A DNA stretch of 64,000 bases from Dendrolimus kikuchii (GCA_019925095.2 CM034409.1:9112501-9176500); one strand, 5' to 3'; positions 35,166 to 47,156 are shown, counted from the first letter of the stretch. A program made the numbers and translations. Notes: generated from the sequence alone by a model not told the origin.

Positions 35166-35689
35166 TTAATTAGTCTGAAGTTGCTTTTACTGTAAATGCT
35201 GACCATTCTAAGTTACTGTTACTTCGTATGGAGTCATTATAGGTAATATACCTTAGTATAGAAGAAATACGTCTCTTATTGATAACTTTTTAATAAAATT
35301 TTGGGAAAAACTTCTAACATTTTTAATCCTATTTCCCTTGAAAAGAAAAAAAGAAAAAAAATTAAATTCTTTTGGAAACAAACCTTTAAGGAAGCAAACA
35401 ATCCTTTCTCTTATTTTTCCAATCAATTTCTGGTTGCAACGAAAGCTTTTTTACTCGTACCACATTGCCTCAATCAGGAAAATCCTTTGGATGAAACCAC
35501 ACCGTCAGTAAGCTAGGGGCTTTAGAAATTCGACACCTGCTCTCGTATCGAAATAGGTTTTTATGGCTTTTACGGAGAGGATCTATCGGAGATCATGGTT
35601 TTAGCACATGGTATATACGTTAGTTTGTGAAGATACAAGAATCACTAAAACAATAGTGATGGCTGACGGAACGATAGTGTCTCTCCTTA

Positions 35690-35815
35690 GTCGTAATTGC
35701 ACACTTAATGTGTTTCACCTTAGTTGTAATTTCATACTCAATATAATTTCATCTCTGTTGTAATTTCACAAATAATGTTTCACCCTCATTATAGTTTCAC
35801 ATCTAAGGCAGAATA
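35690..35815. repeat. Degenerate tandem repeat, ~30-bp unit
   Basis: Four imperfect units of the form TTAGTTGTAATTTCACACTT-AATGTTTCAC. Confidence 0.55.
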
Positions 35816-35972
35816 ATTTTTTTTAATAATTTATTATTTTTTAGGATTTTATAGCCGTTTGTACCTAAATGGAACCATTAACAATTTTCATGTACGTACT
35901 TCCAGGTCTTCGTCTGTCTACGTAAATCATAGACGTTTGGCACAAATGTGTATTCTATATAATTTCGGTCTT

Positions 35973-36055
35973 ATTCATATTGAGTTAGAATAAGTTTAAA
36001 GGTTTCTTTAAGAACCATAAAGAAACCTACAAACTTAGTCTAACTCAATATGAAT
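35973..36055. mobile_element. Foldback element, 38-bp arms
   Basis: 35973-36010 and 36018-36055 are inverted copies with three mismatches around a 7-bp loop; arms contain ATTCATATTGAGTTAGA and AGGTTTCTTTA. Confidence 0.8.
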
Positions 36056-36134
36056 ATGAAGGTTCGTGTTTAAAGTATGTTTATCCCGTATAGTATGTCA
36101 CATAATTTTTTGCCAAAATTTGGTAGAATTATAT

Positions 36135-36300
36135 CTTTATAAAATTATTTATTCTGTGCGTTTGTATGTGACTAAACTCCTCTTAAACGGCTGGACCGAT
36201 TTCAATGAAACTTTTTGTGTGTGTTCAGGTGGATTTGAGAATGGTTTAATTCACAATTAGACCCGGTAGGCCAATCGGGTTCTAAATTTTATTTCTTCTA
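36135..36300 (+). mobile_element. Helitron-like H2
   Basis: CTCTTAAACGGCTGGACCGA, TTTTTGTGTGTGTTCAGGTGG, AATCGGGTTCTAAATTTTAT and CTTCTAGT end. Confidence 0.5.
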
Positions 36301-36305
36301 GTATT

Positions 36306-36545
36306 TTATACACCACTACACAATAGTGTACTGAAATCACGAAGACCACTGTACTTAGAAGTGGTGGCCGTTGATGTTTTGACGGCATCGGTGTTTAAGT
36401 CGACCAATACGAGCCTATCTCTCTGTGACGCAGAGGCTCCGAGTTCGATTCCTGGCATGGTAAATTTAGTAAAGGAAGTTTGCATTAATTTGGTACGCCC
36501 GAGAGTGGTCTTTTGTATATCACCCATAACACACGCGTGTGCTGA
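36306..36545 (+). mobile_element. tRNA-derived SINE
   Basis: CGAGTTCGATTCCTGGCATGG gives a good B box at 36441-36452; then CCCGAGAGTGGTCTTTTGTA and ACCCATAACACACGCG. Sister of 21870-22045. Confidence 0.65.
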
Positions 36546-37049
36546 TTATTAAAAAAATGATGTACATAATTGAGTTTTGAAAAAATCTCAATAAATATAA
36601 TATAGTCTTGAAATGGCGTTAGTCAGAGCTTAAAATGGAGGGGCACGTCAAATATATAAGGGTTCTATGTTTTCAGAAATAATATGGAACCCTAAGACCT
36701 GCATATAAAGTTCAAGTTGGTTGCAAATATCGAAGGCCTACAATATTCTATTTCGGTCTATAAAATTTTAGAGATATTTAGATAGTCATTGTTAATCGGT
36801 AACTAAGCAGTCAGCCCTCGTGACCAACTCACCAACTGGCTGATGGTTGTCGAACAAACCGAAAATCGACAACGTCGGCTATAAGTTAGCGAGTCATTTG
36901 CCTATTAGCCAAATAGCTATCAGCTCATTTAGCCGGCAATTGAATGGCTATTAGCCGGATGCATCATGAGATTTTGAAATTTAGTTTGGGCGCATCACTA
37001 ACATTACTAGAAAGACTTGCGTAAGCTACCACGAATTTTTACCATACAT

Positions 37050-37328
37050 TTTATCTGTGCAGAAACGGAGAAAGAATACAATTTCCTGCGACTGGGCAGC
37101 CTGTCGTAAGACGCGACAAAACAACCCACAGCCAGGTGGAAGGGCATTTGCCCGACTGGATGGCTACCACCCTGGTCTAAAGTATGTTGCCATAACAACC
37201 TTGAGTTGTATTCCGGCATTAGTGACCAGGTTCACGTCTCCTTTAAAAGAGCAGCGCGCATTTGTAGCACCTTTGGTGTTACAAATATCCATAGGCAATG
37301 GTAACCGCTTTTCATCAAGTGGGCCGTC
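37050..37328 (+). mobile_element. S1 SINE-like element, 3'-truncated
   Basis: Head and body present through CATCAAGTGGGCCGTC, then unrelated sequence; the usual CTGAACTCCTGC tail is missing, unusual for a retroposon and pointing to later deletion or rearrangement. Confidence 0.75.
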
Positions 37329-37869
37329 ACCTAACCTAATCAATTCAACTCCAAAACGCACTATCGCCAAACAAACGCACGAAACTCATAAACAGATTAG
37401 GCAAAATTCAAACTGGATTGATATTTCAACCCGTAGCACGTAGTACTCATAATTTACATATTGATTACGCTATGCGATTATCGTTGATGACTCACTGTGA
37501 TTATTTCCCCACTCACATATTAATTGAACTGATATGGACGTGATTGAAAATTGTATAGTCAATGTTCCACACTAATATTTGTAATCGAACATTGCGCTTG
37601 TTAGATTTTAAATTTTTAGATTATTTAGAAGAAAAGAAAGAAAGAAAATTTGAGATTTTAAATTGGGTAGAATTTATGTATTAAATATACACATATTTAA
37701 TACATAAATTGACAAAGCATTTTATCCTTTTCACAACATTAAAAGATATTTCATGGATACTTTACTTCTAGTTAGATACTTCTATCAAGAACCGGAAAAC
37801 AAGAGAGGTCTAAACTACATTATTTATTTTACCGAACATGAAAAATTATCTACGCTACAATAACATAAT

Positions 37870-38460
37870 AACCCGGCTTTGTAGCGCAGCATTAGGTGAG
37901 TAGCAACACCTCGAACCTGACTGTGGGGGCCAAGGCAAGGCCCCCGCCTCCGGGCTTGCCTTAGCCAGCCGGCACGGAGTTCAGATCGCTACAGCTAAGA
38001 CTCAAGCTCCAGGAGTGGAAGTGATAAATGGCATAACGTCGGAAGTAGCTTCGGTGAACCTACACCCCTTATCCACTCACACCCATGTTGTTTTCCATGG
38101 AATCTTTTGGGGCCCATGCAGGGAGTGGCGAGTCACCGTCTGCCTATTTTTCCATGTTCTTTGAACATTGCGACGGGCAGACGCCATAGTTCCCATAGTC
38201 TCAGATCCCCAGTTCCACTAGAAGTTCACCCCAATATACCGATATCTGTTGTACTCATTTCCTACAATAGTCCTACATTGACCGGGGCTTGTCCTCAGGT
38301 GCATTTTAATGTGGTCTAGACAGGGATAATCGTGGGTCAGTGTCACGCCACATTTACATTAAAGTCAAAGGGCCTCTACGTGTTGGCCTTCCCATGGCCC
38401 CACGGAAGCCCTCCAAAAGTCCGGGCCATTTTTACGGTCCGTGGTCTCCAATTACATCAA
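37870..38460 (+). repeat. Repeat A, long copy
   Basis: Matches 961-1560 along its length, including CCAGCCGGCACGG, GAGTGGCGAGTCACCGTCTG and GTGTTGGCCTTCCCATGGCC. It has an extra GC-rich GGGGGCCAAGGCAAGGCCCC palindrome-like stretch near 37925. Confidence 0.65.
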
Positions 38461-39224
38461 TAACGTGATAAGAATCTTATGTACTTAAATTTCGCACTCT
38501 CTTCCAATACTAGTAGTCTCAGCCAGTTACTGCTTGACAACATTCAACGTTGCTTCGCTTTGTTCGAGAGACGAACATCGAAAGCTACGTATTAGGCGAT
38601 TTCGCTTCTTCTTATATTATCGAACCAATGACACCGTGTTCTCATTTTCGCAATCTTATTATCTATAACTTATTACAATATAAATCTTACCATATAAACA
38701 CGAGCTAGCTTTTATTAAAGTAAAATACATTACTTCCTCAATAAATCAAGTGTAAGTATTTTAAGAAAAACAAAAATACCTTCACTTTAATGTTACAATG
38801 TGTCTTAGCGTAGGAAAACTTCTAAATTGCGGCTAAAAACCGTTTCTTGAAGTGCCAACTGTATTCCGTCCAACTGGTGTAGTGAAAAAGTTAGAATCCG
38901 ATCGAAATCCTTCTTTGCTTCCTACACGATTCCAGTGGTAGTAAGCGTCCATCAATATTCACTTGATTCGCTAGAATTTGCTAGGCGGCATCAGGTCAAA
39001 TATAGTCAGAGTCAGAGTTTGCTCCGGTGAGTAGCCATTTGTATTCGTTCAAAATTATCGAATCATATGAACACCAATACTACTAATGTTGATTTATATA
39101 TGATTCGTCAGTTTTCTATGGATACATAATCTTTCCTTTAACTAATTGTCTTTATACTCATCAAAATAATGTGATATAAATAAAGCGTATCAAATAAGAA
39201 AAGCACTGACAAAACTAAACTTAC

Positions 39225-39420
39225 CGGTAGCATATACGTAACAAACACATCGTTATTCCAAACAACGTATTCCGATAAAATTGTTTGACCTTTTCGATTT
39301 GCCAAAAGGGAGGGTAGTTTTCTAACACAAATCGTGATTCTGGCACGATCCTGTTCACGTAATAGTCCGTTACTAAAAACCCCTGTGTCTAGTGTTGCCA
39401 ACTTTAAAACTGGACATTTC
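39225..39420 (-). CDS. Candidate internal exon (196 nt) of a minus-strand host gene
   Basis: Minus strand: ATTTTACAG precedes the exon and CCG|GTAAGTTT follows. After one base that completes a split codon there are 65 open codons, starting KCPVLKLATLDTGVFSNGLL, with RARITICVRKLPSLLANRKG and EYVVWNNDVFVTYMLP at the end. No stop, no repeat similarity inside the window, and mixed codon use unlike the AT-rich surroundings. It needs a preceding exon ending in two spare bases, as the exon at 50801-50751 does; the joined codon is GCG (Ala). No signal peptide or membrane segment in the exon itself. Product not recognised. Flanking introns, if real, are large and full of transposons. Confidence 0.55.
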
Positions 39421-39679
39421 CTGTAAAATTTATTAGCAAACCGAGAAGTATTTATTTTCCGAGATTACAAATTTATGTTGCTTTGTTTTCAGGGGCTATC
39501 AAATCAGCATGCGCTGTCTCACTCGCGTATTACCACATGTTTGAAGATATAAATAAGTCACGGAATTTACTTATGACGAATTTACATCCTACGAAAAGTA
39601 ATGCTGTTGTCGAATAGGTACATAAGTGTATATACAGACGCTATCTGTCAATATTTAACTTCAATAACAATTATTAACA

Positions 39680-39935
39680 ACTAGAGTGTATCCCGTGGCT
39701 ACGCCGAGGGTCAAGCTCTACTGCGTACCTCTGGTTTAAAAAGCAGGCGTTAATGCTTACAGATTACATTGTGTTAAATTTTTATGTCAGTAGTATCTAC
39801 TTCCATTTTCGGTATTAAAATTACATATCTACAAAATTACACCAAAACCGATCCAGTACTCCAGTAGTTTTTACGTAAAAGCTTAACAGACAGACAGATG
39901 GAGTTACTTTCGCATTTATAATATTATAATAGTGA
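39680..39935 (-). mobile_element. Helitron-like element
   Basis: Plus-strand ACTAG at 39680 (CTAGT reversed), CCGTGGCTACGCCGAGGG, CCGATCCAGTACTCCAGTAG, ACAGACAGACAG and ATAATATTATAATAG terminus, a reversed member of the same general design. Confidence 0.5.
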
Positions 39936-40044
39936 TAAACCCTCTGCTACATCTGTGTGAAACTATCTATAACTGTACCATTTACAATTAACAAAATCAT
40001 TTAATCAGTTACAAAAATGCACGATTTAAATATTGTCTTGGTAA

Positions 40045-40115
40045 AAAAATATCGCCAAAAGCAATATCTTCCACGCAACGTAACTTAGAATAACTCAAAC
40101 TAATCTGGCACATTA
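40045..40115 (-). mobile_element. LINE tail remnant, antisense
   Basis: AAAAGCAATATCTTCCACGCAACG and AATCTGGCAC match the antisense LINE tail at 22700-22760. Confidence 0.45.
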
Positions 40116-41435
40116 AGTACGCAATTTATAATATGATTGTGCTGTTTTTTTAATTTCTTATTGACAAAAGTAATTCCGGGATGTAAAAATCTTTTACTTG
40201 CCCCCGGTAATTTATAAAAAAAAGGTAAATTTCTGTATGTGGCAACACATCGTACAATGTATCCAATAGTTTTCAGGTTTCAGTATTTGGAAGTTGCGAG
40301 TGCTAAACGAGTTTTGCCAGTTTAAAATTGTGTTGCACCATGAGTGAAATGTTAAACATTAATTGCAGGAAAACTGGTGATTGCTTCTATAGCAAAGGTA
40401 TTGAATAATGTATTAGTTTTCCAATTTCTATGCTGGTATAACACGCTCTGCTTTTAGTAAATATCAACCCGTAACTGAAGGAACACGTTTTACAGAACCT
40501 GCTGTGTTATGTGCGGAATTTCTAGCCATCTCCCCTCCATTATTAGGTCCCGACAGAAGGGTTAGGTCTAAGGAATGCTACCTTAATATCGTAGAGCATG
40601 ACATGCGTGTTAATGTAATAATCACACATTACGAAGCCGTTTACATATATTGGGGAGGAACTTAGACCTAATTTTAAACTTATATATATTACCTTAAAAA
40701 ATATATTCTTTAGGTGCTTTTTTGAATGAACAAAATTTAATTTGAATGGTTTCTTTGGTGGAATAAAAAATGCCAGAGACCACGCGAAGTGGAGAAGGTA
40801 AAGTACAAAAACGTCCCCTTTTGGAAGTGGATGTCCCGAATGCAACCGGGGTTTAAGGGTAGGGTGATGAGGTGCTTGTTCTTTCCTAGTATTAGAATAT
40901 ACAACATTAGAATAAAATGCGGGTTAGCCACTGAAACACCACGGTCTACTGAAAAATAAAAAACACATACAACATAAAAGCTGCATTTTTACCAGAATGA
41001 CTACAGAATTCTATAGAACTAATTGCAAATAATAGCTAAATATTAAACCAAATTAAAAGACTGCAGAGATAGCACAAGTAATAGGACGTTATTTTATAGT
41101 TTTAAGACCCCCACGAGGACAAATTAAAAACCGTAAACCATTTTAAACCGATGTCATTTTTAGAATTAAGCAGTTATATTTTTCGCTCAATTACTTTGGC
41201 TTACGAAGCTTTCAAATAATATATTTTCAACTGGAATGTTACTTCTTTTAAAGCTGAAAAGATCTTTATTGTGACTTGAACCAGGGTCAACGAGAGCATT
41301 TACCTCAATTTGTAATCTAATAGTGCCTTTATTAGTAATACTATTATTAGTAGAGTGTGTTTTGTGAATCTATTATTATGTCTTTGTCCTATTGTTATAA
41401 CTCCATTAACTCTTCGAAAAGTATTTGTATAATAT
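40116..41435. other. No recognised gene
   Basis: AT-rich; minus-strand frames at 40543-40931 have no motifs and the best of them starts at a non-ATG codon. Nothing supported. Confidence 0.4.
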
Positions 41436-42005
41436 ACTAGCTGACCCGGCGAACTTCGTACTGCTTATTTTCTGAATTCCTAAAAGACTTTGTTCCATGA
41501 CATAAAAACAAAATCACCAAAATCGGTCCAGGTGATCAGGAGGATTCTAGAATCCAATCTCAGCGCCACCTACCGGTTATAATTGCGAGTATAAACCATC
41601 CAGGAACTCACTCAAACACACACAAACAAAATCAACAAAATCGCTCCCGGTGATCAGGAGGATTCTAGAACCCGATTTCAGCGTCACCTACCGATTATAA
41701 TTGCGAATCTAAACCATACGGGAACCCACTCAAACACACAAAAACAAAATCGCTCCCGATGATTAGGAGGATTCTAGAACCCGATCTCAACGCCACCTAC
41801 CGGTTGTAACTGTGAATCTTAACCATCCGGGGACCCACACAAAGACACAAAAACAAAATCACCAAAATCGGTCCAGGTGATTAGGAGGATTCTAGAACCC
41901 GATCTTAGCGCCACCTACCGGTTCCAATTGTGGCTGTAAACCATCCCGGGACCCACTCAAACACACACACAAAATTTCATCAAAATCGGATGTATAGCTT
42001 ACGAT
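41436..42005 (-). mobile_element. Helitron-like H2 with four internal tandem units
   Basis: ACTAG at 41436-41440 marks the reversed CTAGT end. GGATTCTAGAA recurs near 41541, 41660, 41769 and 41887, giving four units of 109-118 bp with AACCCGAT, GCGCCACCTACCGG, AAACCATCC and ACCAAAATCGGTCC in each. Non-coding. Confidence 0.7.
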
Positions 42006-42084
42006 TCTATAGAGAACATACAGACAGACATTAATTTTTCTATCTCAAGATTTACATATTTATTAAAAAAAATGTGTTCAGTTC

Positions 42085-42440
42085 ATAGGCAGTAGAAGTG
42101 AAACTTCAGAGATATACTCACAGATAATGCTTCTCTAATTTTGATTATTCATATAACTATGATTCCTTTAGCCTACATCTGTCAATTTATTATAATTCAA
42201 CATAAACTATAAGTATCACTTAAAAATTTTCACCGTTTTAGTCTAAAAAATATCAGTGTTATTTCGGTCCAATCATCGGTCTTATTGCGGTGCTATACAT
42301 TGTAAAACTCGTATCTTATTCTCTCGCAGGCTTAGTCCTATACATTTATGTATTTATCTCTTTTTAGTGTCGTTTTTTCGTTTCATCGAGTTTTAAATAA
42401 CAACGATTCTAAAGAAGTTTCACGTCAAAGATACGTAAAA
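42085..42440 (-). repeat. Dispersed repeat R5, longest copy
   Basis: Reverse of 58665-58998: AGAAGTGAAACTTCAG, CTTTAGCCTACATCTG, TTTTAGTCTAAAAAATAT, GTAAAACTCGTATCTTATTC, CTCTTTTTAGTGTCG. Confidence 0.6.
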
Positions 42441-42469
42441 TCAAATTCATTTTTGTAATCAAACTAAGT

Positions 42470-42655
42470 GAAAGTCCCGTCAAAATCAGTTCAGCTGTTT
42501 CAGAGATTAGTCATTACATCCAGATAGACAGACAGACAAAAAATGTTAAAGTTGCATTTTCGGAATCTCCTGGTCCGAATTATCCTCTCTGATTTTTTCA
42601 AATTTTTATTTTGATATTACAAACAGACACTTCAATTTTATTTATCTGTATGTAT
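42470..42655 (-). mobile_element. Helitron-like fragment
   Basis: AGTGAAAGTCCCGTCAAAATCAG, GAATTATCCTCTCTGATTTTTT and TTTTATTTATCTGTATGTA match 21355-21522. Confidence 0.5.
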
Positions 42656-42798
42656 CTTGGTTTATTTTTTTAGGTTAATTTAGTTTTCATTTATTTTTAT
42701 AATAGCGAGCATTCTTAGTTCTACATCTTAATTCTTGATCTGAATAGTGATCATAAAATATGATTGTTGTACCTTTTATCATCATTAATCTCACTACA

Positions 42799-43237
42799 TC
42801 TATATATAAAAAAGAAAGTCGTGTTAGTTACACTATTTATAGCTCGAGAACGGCTGTACTTTTTTGGCTGAAAATTGGTGGGGAGGTAGCTTACACCCAG
42901 GAGACGGACATAGGATACTTTTTATCCCGTTGGAACCGGTAGGTGGCGCTGAGATCGGGTTCTAGAATCTTCCTAATCACCTGGACCGATTTTGGTGGTT
43001 TTGTTTTTGTGTGGGTTCCCGGATGGTTTAGATCCGCAATTAGAACCGGAAGGTAGCGCTGCGATTGGGTTCTACAATACTCTTAATGATCGGGACCGAT
43101 TTTGGTGATTTTGTTTTTGTGTGTTGAGTGGGCCCCCGGATGGTTTAAATCCACAATTGGAATCGGTAGGTGGCGCTGGGATCGGGTCCTAGATTATTAT
43201 TTTTTCAGATCAGGACAACATCTGCGGGGGTCGCTAG
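42799..43237 (+). mobile_element. Helitron-like H2, near full length, tandem interior
   Basis: TCTATATATAAAAAAG start, CTCGAGAACGG, then about three units with GGTAGGTGGCGCTGAGATCG and GACCGATTTTGGTG, and a CAGGACAACATCTGCGGGGG-TCGCTAG|T end. The unit is the one amplified at 41436-42005. Confidence 0.7.
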
Positions 43238-43327
43238 TTTTTGTTAAAAAATCAATTATCTCTATTTACTATTTACATTTTTATCATAACACTTCTTACC
43301 TTCTTATAAACAACTATTGTTATTGTA

Positions 43328-43640
43328 TGTCCTTGAAGACCACGGGCTATAAAAAATACCCGGACTTTTGAAGGGTTTGCGCGGGGCCATGGGTAGGCCA
43401 ACACATAGAGGCCCCTTGACAAATTTAGTGTAAATGTGGTGTAACACTGACCGACGATTATCCCTGTCTACACCACATTAAAAGCACCCAAGGATAAGTC
43501 CCGGTCAGTGTAGGACTATTGTAGGAAATGAAAACAAAAGATATCGGGCTATTGGCGTGAAATGCTAGTGGAACTGGGGATCTGAGACTACGGGGACTAT
43601 GGCGTCTGCCTGTAATGTTCAAAGAACATACAAAATAACA
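43328..43640 (-). repeat. Repeat A, 3' half, antisense
   Basis: AGACCACGGGCTATAAAAAAT, GGGGCCATGGGTAGGCCAACAC, AACACTGACCGACGATTATCC and GGGGATCTGAGACTACGGGG are the reverse of the repeat A end. Confidence 0.65.
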
Positions 43641-44094
43641 ACCATTATTATTAGACCAACCAAAAGCACGGTAGTTTGAAAATAAAACTCGCCCCTAAAT
43701 CACATTGGTTTACAACCGGCGTTTAAGATATAAGACCGAATCGTCTATTTGGAACTGCTTCCAAATTCAAATCAGATCCGCGCGTAAAAAGCGTACTTGG
43801 CACCGTAATGCTACCTTCGTTGTCATTAGGGAGTATAGGGACCTCGGTTACGGCTCTTGACATAGCCTGGCGAACATTTCAAAGGAATCGGTGTTTAGCG
43901 TTTTCTTATAAAATTCACTCTACCGAATTGACGTTAAAGTTTCTACATAAATATACCATCAACTAACACGACTAGACAAGGAATGAGTAAAAATAAAATT
44001 AACAAGTAACTCCGATCGATCGACTCTGAGAAGCTGCAAGTTTGTGCAATGCACGATTTTCATTTAGGTAGGTGTATCGTGGCGTGGATATACC

Positions 44095-44097
<3 letters not shown>

Positions 44098-44163
<66 letters not shown>
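44098..44163. repeat. (TA)n microsatellite, insertion target
   Basis: About 65 bp of TA repeats directly upstream of the RTE insert. A short (TA)n also follows it at ~44867-44880, so the LINE appears to sit inside the microsatellite. Confidence 0.9.
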
Positions 44164-44167
<4 letters not shown>

Positions 44168-44868
44168 AGGATAATGGTCGATGATGTTATGCTGGAGCAA
44201 GTGAATGAGTTTGTATATCTTGGATGTGCTTTTAGCAGGGATGGAAGGTACACCGCTGATATAGAAAGAAGAGTGAATTTGGGGAATAGTTTAAATGGAG
44301 CGTTAGGTAAACTTCTAGGCGCTAAGAACCTCAGCCAGAAGGCCCAGCTCGCCGTACACAACGCGGTGCTGGTACCTACGCTCACGTATGGAAGCGAGAG
44401 TTGGGTATGGAAGAAAGAGCATGAAAGTAGAGTAAACGCGGTCGAGATGCGAGCACTGCGCAAAATCTGCGGAGTGACGCTCGCGGACCGCGTTCGTAAT
44501 ACCGAAGTAAGAAAGAGAGTTGGTCTGAAAGAGAGTGTCGGGGTGAAGGTAAGGAAAGGAATGCTCCGATGGTTCGGGCATGTGGAAAGAATGCATGATG
44601 AAAGAATGACTAAACAGATATACAATGCAAAAGTGGATGGATGCAGAAGTCGTGGAAGGCCACGACACACCTTCCATGATCAAATTGATCGTGTACTAGC
44701 AGAAGGTGATGTCAGGAGCCTTAAGAACAGACGAGCTTGCATGACAAGAGTTATGAATGTCAAAGAGGCAAGTGAGGTGTGTAAGAATAAGCCTAAATGG
44801 CACTCTGTTGTTCGTGCCTACCCCGCGAGGGAACTGGCGTGAAGTTATGTATGTATGTATGTGTATGT
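44164..44868 (+). pseudogene. RTE-like LINE C-terminal third, open frame
   Basis: A 222-codon open frame (44174-44842) covering the end of an RTE-type protein: VNEFVYLGCAFSRDG, LTYGSESWVWKKEHESRVNA, LRKICGVTLADRVRN, RWFGHVERM, GRPRHTFHDQID, VVRAYPARELA, stop, then GAAGTT(ATGT)n. It lacks the endonuclease and the RT catalytic box, so it is a dead 5'-truncated copy even though no stop interrupts it. Its last 131 residues differ at only five from the copy at 30879-30484, pointing to recent activity of the family. Confidence 0.88.
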
Positions 44869-44878
44869 ATATATATAT

Positions 44879-45500
44879 ATGTAGGAATCGTATTTGTTAT
44901 TATAAAATAACCATATGACGGAAGTAGTCAATAACCGGATAGAGTATTCTTTCATGTAGTAATCGGAATTAGTTTAACCGGATGTCAATATAGAAGCATT
45001 TATTATTAAGCTAACAGATATCGGAAATGGAGTAACCGGATGTAGGAAGTTAATACGTATGGCGGAAGTTGGTTTTATGAAGGAAGTGTAACTGAAGTGG
45101 CGCCACAGCATTACCGGATGGTGTCACTGCGGCGCACTACGAGGACCTTTTAAATACGCGGTGTTCGGGCAGAGGAGGGGCAGTCTTAAACCGATAGTCT
45201 ACAACCAAGTCTTCAACCGACAGTCTACAATGGCAGTCTTGGACGAGGACCACATAATATATTGTGGTCGATAATTAGTGCTTGATAATAGCAGTATTCT
45301 TGGAGGGCAAATTGCTGCTCGACACCTGACAAGCGTGGATGCGACTCTTGGAGTTGTCCTAATATTTCTGTGTATTAGTGTGCAGTATTTAATATCGTAA
45401 TTGTAATAATTCTAGTGTAATAAACTTTGATCATAATGTTTCAGATTATTATTGTGTTATCCTCGGGGCGTCATTCGTTCGCTCCCGGCGTGAACCCGAC
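44879..45500 (+). repeat. LTR-like unit
   Basis: Starts TGTAGGAATCG. A TTTAAATACGCGG promoter-like site lies at ~45149 and GTGTAATAAACTTTG at ~45415, with a GC-rich end before a CA/CG microsatellite. The U3-like part repeats CCGGAT four times and CGGAAGT-like motifs several times between 44915 and 45125. The 3' border is blurred by the microsatellite. Confidence 0.45.
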
Positions 45501-45575
45501 GCACACGCACGCACGCACGCACACGCACACACACACACGAACATATATATATGTGTGTGTGTGTATATATACATA

Positions 45576-45643
<68 letters not shown>

Positions 45644-45660
45644 CATATTTTTTATATAAG
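45498..45660. repeat. Compound microsatellite
   Basis: (CACG)n, (CA)n, (TG)n and long (TA)n tracts in series. ORFs here are artefacts. Confidence 0.95.
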
Positions 45661-46806
45661 AATATATAACTTTTCAGTTGAATTCAACACTGCCACAATC
45701 TATGTATTTTCGTGGTACACTTTACTAAAAAATTATCACCCTTTCAGATTTGGGCTTTCACAATTTTTATTAATTTGATTTTTATTGTATTACTAACGCC
45801 ACCCGTCGAAAATTATAAAACCAATAAGACATGTGTAATATGAACTGGACTGTTACTACATATAACGCCACCTATTCGAAAACTAAAGTACTAATATTGA
45901 TGTAATTATGTAAATAGAATCTTGTTTAGTTAAAATTATACCGGATTTTTTTGGTTTAGCACAAATAAATAATCAGTAATTAATTCATTATTACTAGGTA
46001 GAAAACTTCGCGAGCGCCTCCTAAAGCACCACTTTTTGCTAGTTAATAAAACACACTCAAAGTGCACGCTGTAAAACTCCCGTCACTTAATAATTGAGTT
46101 AATTGAGAGTTGAGACTTAGTTGTCATCGTCAAGTTTCAGAGTACGCTACTGCTATAAACATTCACAAATTTCGCTCTTTTGTTACCTAATTCTGAGCTT
46201 ATGTCCCAAGCACAGCTGTGTCCGATTTATTGCTTAACCTTTCCTCCGCTGGATGGAATTGAATACAATAAATTATACTTCAAACCCAAATAAGGACGGT
46301 AAGTTACGATTCTCGCAAATAACCCAACGTAATGGCCGATCAGTCTAAATAGATTAGATGGGTTCTGAGTAAGGAGAAATGTGTTTATACTGTATGCAGG
46401 ACGGGGCATTTCTGTTTATACCCAACTGTAGTGGTTAAATAAGGACACTGTTAAAGTACGGTAGTACTGTGTAAATTGTTACGAATACGAGTATACTTTG
46501 AAGTGCAATTTTGTTTTCACAAGCTCTTATTTAACTTGCAATGTTTGTACGTATATGTATGTGTGTTCGGGTCAACAAATCTTGCAACTGAATTTGAAAG
46601 GAGTTCCCATGGTTAGCTAAGTGACGTCATTATAAATCCAATGACTACGTTCCATTAGAGACTCACAATGACCACGTTCACGACCGCGATTTTTCCCGTT
46701 CCACTTGCGCCGGCGTCACAATCGTAAACTCAACTGAGTTATTAGACCCACCTCGTGACATGGGAACGGTAGACGGAGCGTTTTGGGCATTGTGAGATAC
46801 TAAAGG
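45661..46806. other. No recognised gene
   Basis: AT-rich. A block at 46479-46640 (GTTACGAATACGAGTATAC, ACTTGCAATGTTTGTACG, TAGCTAAGTGACGTCA) has the look of a dispersed lepidopteran repeat but occurs once here. Confidence 0.35.
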
Positions 46807-47035
46807 AACACGCCCAATATGGTGGACGGTCCAAGATGGCGGACTAGTTATTTTTTGTCAACTCCCATGATATGGGTATCAAATAAAAGGGTTTACTGAG
46901 AAAAATACGCAGAGAAAAGACTTCACTCTAACTCCAACATAGCGGAAGGCCCAAAATAGCGAACTTGTTACTTTTTGTGCACTTTCATGATCAGTATCAA
47001 ATTAAAGTGCTTGCTGAGAAGAATACGAATAACTA
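46807..47035. repeat. Two-unit tandem repeat, ~122-bp period
   Basis: CCAATATGGTGGACGGTCCAAGATGGCGGACTAGTT-like sequence recurs as CCAACATAGCGGAAGGCCCA-AAATAGCGAACTTGTT; both are followed by TACTTTTTGT-type, CATGAT, GTATCAAAT and CTGAGAA blocks. Confidence 0.65.
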
Positions 47036-47156
47036 AAAATAAACTAATAGTAAAAAAAGCATTTTTAAAATCAAGATTGTATTTAAAGCTCTAAAAGAAT
47101 AAAATAAACATTGAATTAAATCAAATTAATTTATTTTTTAATATTTTATAAAAACA

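Noticed and set aside
36831..36890. Minus-strand segment before GTGAGTTGG
   Set aside because: Lies in a quasi-repetitive TAGCC-rich stretch (36800-36960), and its two open frames are equally unconvincing.
41537..41950. Regularly spaced repeats that might suggest a CRISPR array
   Set aside because: Units are ~115 bp with no short repeat/unique spacer pattern, and lie within a Helitron-like repeat of an insect genome.
45427..45669. Frames rich in HTHT and YIYI
   Set aside because: Same artefact from the compound microsatellite.
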